Shown here one piece after another: positions 5,389 to 5,863 of a stretch of 5,863 nucleotides of DNA. The number at the start of each line of letters is the position of its first letter. Positions within the stretch are counted from its first letter, which is position 1. Below the pieces are notes generated by a model. It searched no databases and was not told the DNA's origin. It was given only the letters and a program-made list of their open reading frames with translations. The stretch is from Leptospirillum sp. (GTDB lineage Bacteria; Nitrospirota; Leptospirillia; Leptospirillales; Leptospirillaceae), in NCBI GenBank assembly GCA_027346125.1, contig DAIEST010000074.1, forward strand, positions 1 through 5,863, given 5' to 3'. The position numbers were made by a program, and so were the translations under genes.

Positions 5389-5818
5389 TAAGGACTCCTC
5401 CCGTTGTGGGAACGGCTTGGGTCAACTCCTCGAGGGTCATGTCCTCGAGAAGCCACATGATTTTCCCCTGGATCTTTTCCAGGGGCGAGCGAATATCACA
5501 GTTATCAATTTGCTGGCAGATTTTGTCCTGTCCGTCAGAACAGCTGAGGATCCCGACCGGTCCGTCGATCGCATCGATGACATTCAGAATCGAGATCTCC
5601 CGAACGGGCTTCTTGAGTGAATAGCCCCCCTTCGGAGCATGGTGGCTCTGAAGGATTCCTTTCTTCGAAAGCTTCTGGAGCACCTTTGCCAGGATTTCCG
5701 TGGGGATCTGGTATGCCTCCGAAATTTCCCGGATGTTCACAACCTGTTCTGGCTCCTGCTGTGACAGAAAGCTCAGTGCGAGAAGGGCATAGTCCACTTT
5801 TTTCGTCAGCTTGAGCAA
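5348..5818 (-). CDS. iscR: Rrf2-family Fe-S regulator (IscR-like)
   Basis: This 156-residue transcription factor heads the operon and should repress it when cluster supply is adequate. The N-terminus (LTKKVDYALLALSFL, 4-18) and the winged helix-turn-helix (NIREISEAYQIPTEILAKVL, 28-47; wing HHAPKGGYSL, 59-68) are typical of Rrf2. The cluster loop has C93, C101 and C107, a C-x7-C-x5-C pattern. Enteric IscR has C-x5-C-x5-C-x2-H; here position 110, where the histidine would be, is arginine. D9 sits where Streptomyces NsrR uses Asp8 as fourth ligand. So the gene context says IscR, while the ligand set looks more like NsrR or RirA. Start: TTG at 5818, giving the family start MLKLT, with GGAG (5825-5828) 6 nt ahead. 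The last 41 nt overlap the start of iscS. Function as a regulator is near certain; the exact cluster type is not. Confidence 0.92.
   Translation of the reverse strand: MLKLTKKVDYALLALSFLSQQEPEQVVNIREISEAYQIPTEILAKVLQKLSKKGILQSHHAPKGGYSLKKPVREISILNVIDAIDGPVGILSCSDGQDKICQQIDNCDIRSPLEKIQGKIMWLLEDMTLEELTQAVPTTGGVLNGSINLFGQPRYH
5395..5399 (-). promoter_or_regulatory. Ribosome binding site of iscS, inside iscR
   Basis: AGGAG on the minus strand sits 6 nt before the iscS ATG at 5388 and within the iscR coding frame. It supports the overlapping start and suggests that iscS initiation occurs while ribosomes finish iscR. Confidence 0.75.
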
Positions 5819-5820
5819 TG

Positions 5821-5833
5821 GAGTCTCCGACTC
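5821..5833 (-). promoter_or_regulatory. Small hairpin covering the iscR ribosome binding site
   Basis: On the minus strand GAGTC-GGA-GACTC forms a 5-bp stem with a 3-nt loop, ending 2 nt before the TTG start of iscR. The probable Shine-Dalgarno (GGAG, 5825-5828) lies in the loop and first stem base, so pairing would partly hide it. Together with the TTG start this predicts weak iscR translation. The stem is short and may be chance. Confidence 0.35.
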
Positions 5834-5838
5834 ATTTA

Positions 5839-5863
5839 ATCGCAGACCGAAATGGTCTGTGAT
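5839..5863. promoter_or_regulatory. 25-bp dyad upstream of iscR, candidate autoregulatory operator
   Basis: The arms ATCGCAGACC (5839-5848) and GGTCTGTGAT (5854-5863) are inverted copies matching at 9 of 10 positions, separated by GAAAT. The right end coincides with the window edge, so it could extend. The site begins 20 nt upstream of the iscR TTG. Its length, AT ends and layout resemble the E. coli IscR type 1 site, a 25-bp dyad with AT-rich centre and ATA/TAT ends, though the arm sequence differs. A possible -10 element (TTAAAT, 5834-5839, minus strand) abuts it. It is most simply read as the binding site of the adjacent Rrf2 regulator; binding itself is inferred. Confidence 0.6.

Overview
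The window carries a complete, collinear isc-type iron-sulfur cluster assembly operon, all on the minus strand: iscR, iscS, iscU, iscA, hscB, hscA, fdx and iscX, read from right to left. It is followed by the start of an unrecognised gene that runs off the left edge. The order is that of the Escherichia coli isc operon, but the proteins are divergent enough to suggest a non-enteric Gram-negative bacterium. The GC-rich codon use and the Zn-finger form of HscB fit a deep-branching lineage. A Nitrospirota (Leptospirillum-like) host is one guess that cannot be settled from this sequence.

Layout. At 5819-5863 is the iscR leader, with a 25-bp dyad that is a good operator candidate and a small hairpin over the iscR ribosome binding site. 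Then come iscR (TTG start), iscS (overlapping iscR by 41 nt), iscU, iscA, hscB, hscA (GTG start), fdx, iscX (GTG start) and the partial gene. Intergenic gaps are 8-88 nt, every isc gene has a usable Shine-Dalgarno sequence, and no Rho-independent terminator is visible, so this reads as one transcription unit. Two gaps hold inverted repeats: iscS-iscU at 4132-4145 and iscA-hscB at 3297-3335.

How the genes work together. In the known pathway IscS takes sulfur from cysteine with PLP and loads it on the IscU scaffold. Fdx supplies electrons, IscX tunes IscS and iron entry, HscB and HscA release the cluster from IscU (through its LPPVK motif), IscA carries it onward, and IscR senses cluster status and controls the operon.

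The main surprise is IscS. The protein is full length and keeps the Cys328 sulfur-relay loop and the partner-binding regions, but the Schiff-base lysine is leucine (L204), and nearly every other PLP-pocket residue is replaced as well (I102, H153, N178, Y181, N201). It looks like a pseudo-desulfurase kept inside an otherwise intact Isc machine, so sulfur should come from another enzyme or from inorganic sulfide/persulfide. IscR is also atypical: its cysteine spacing and missing histidine resemble NsrR/RirA more than enteric IscR.
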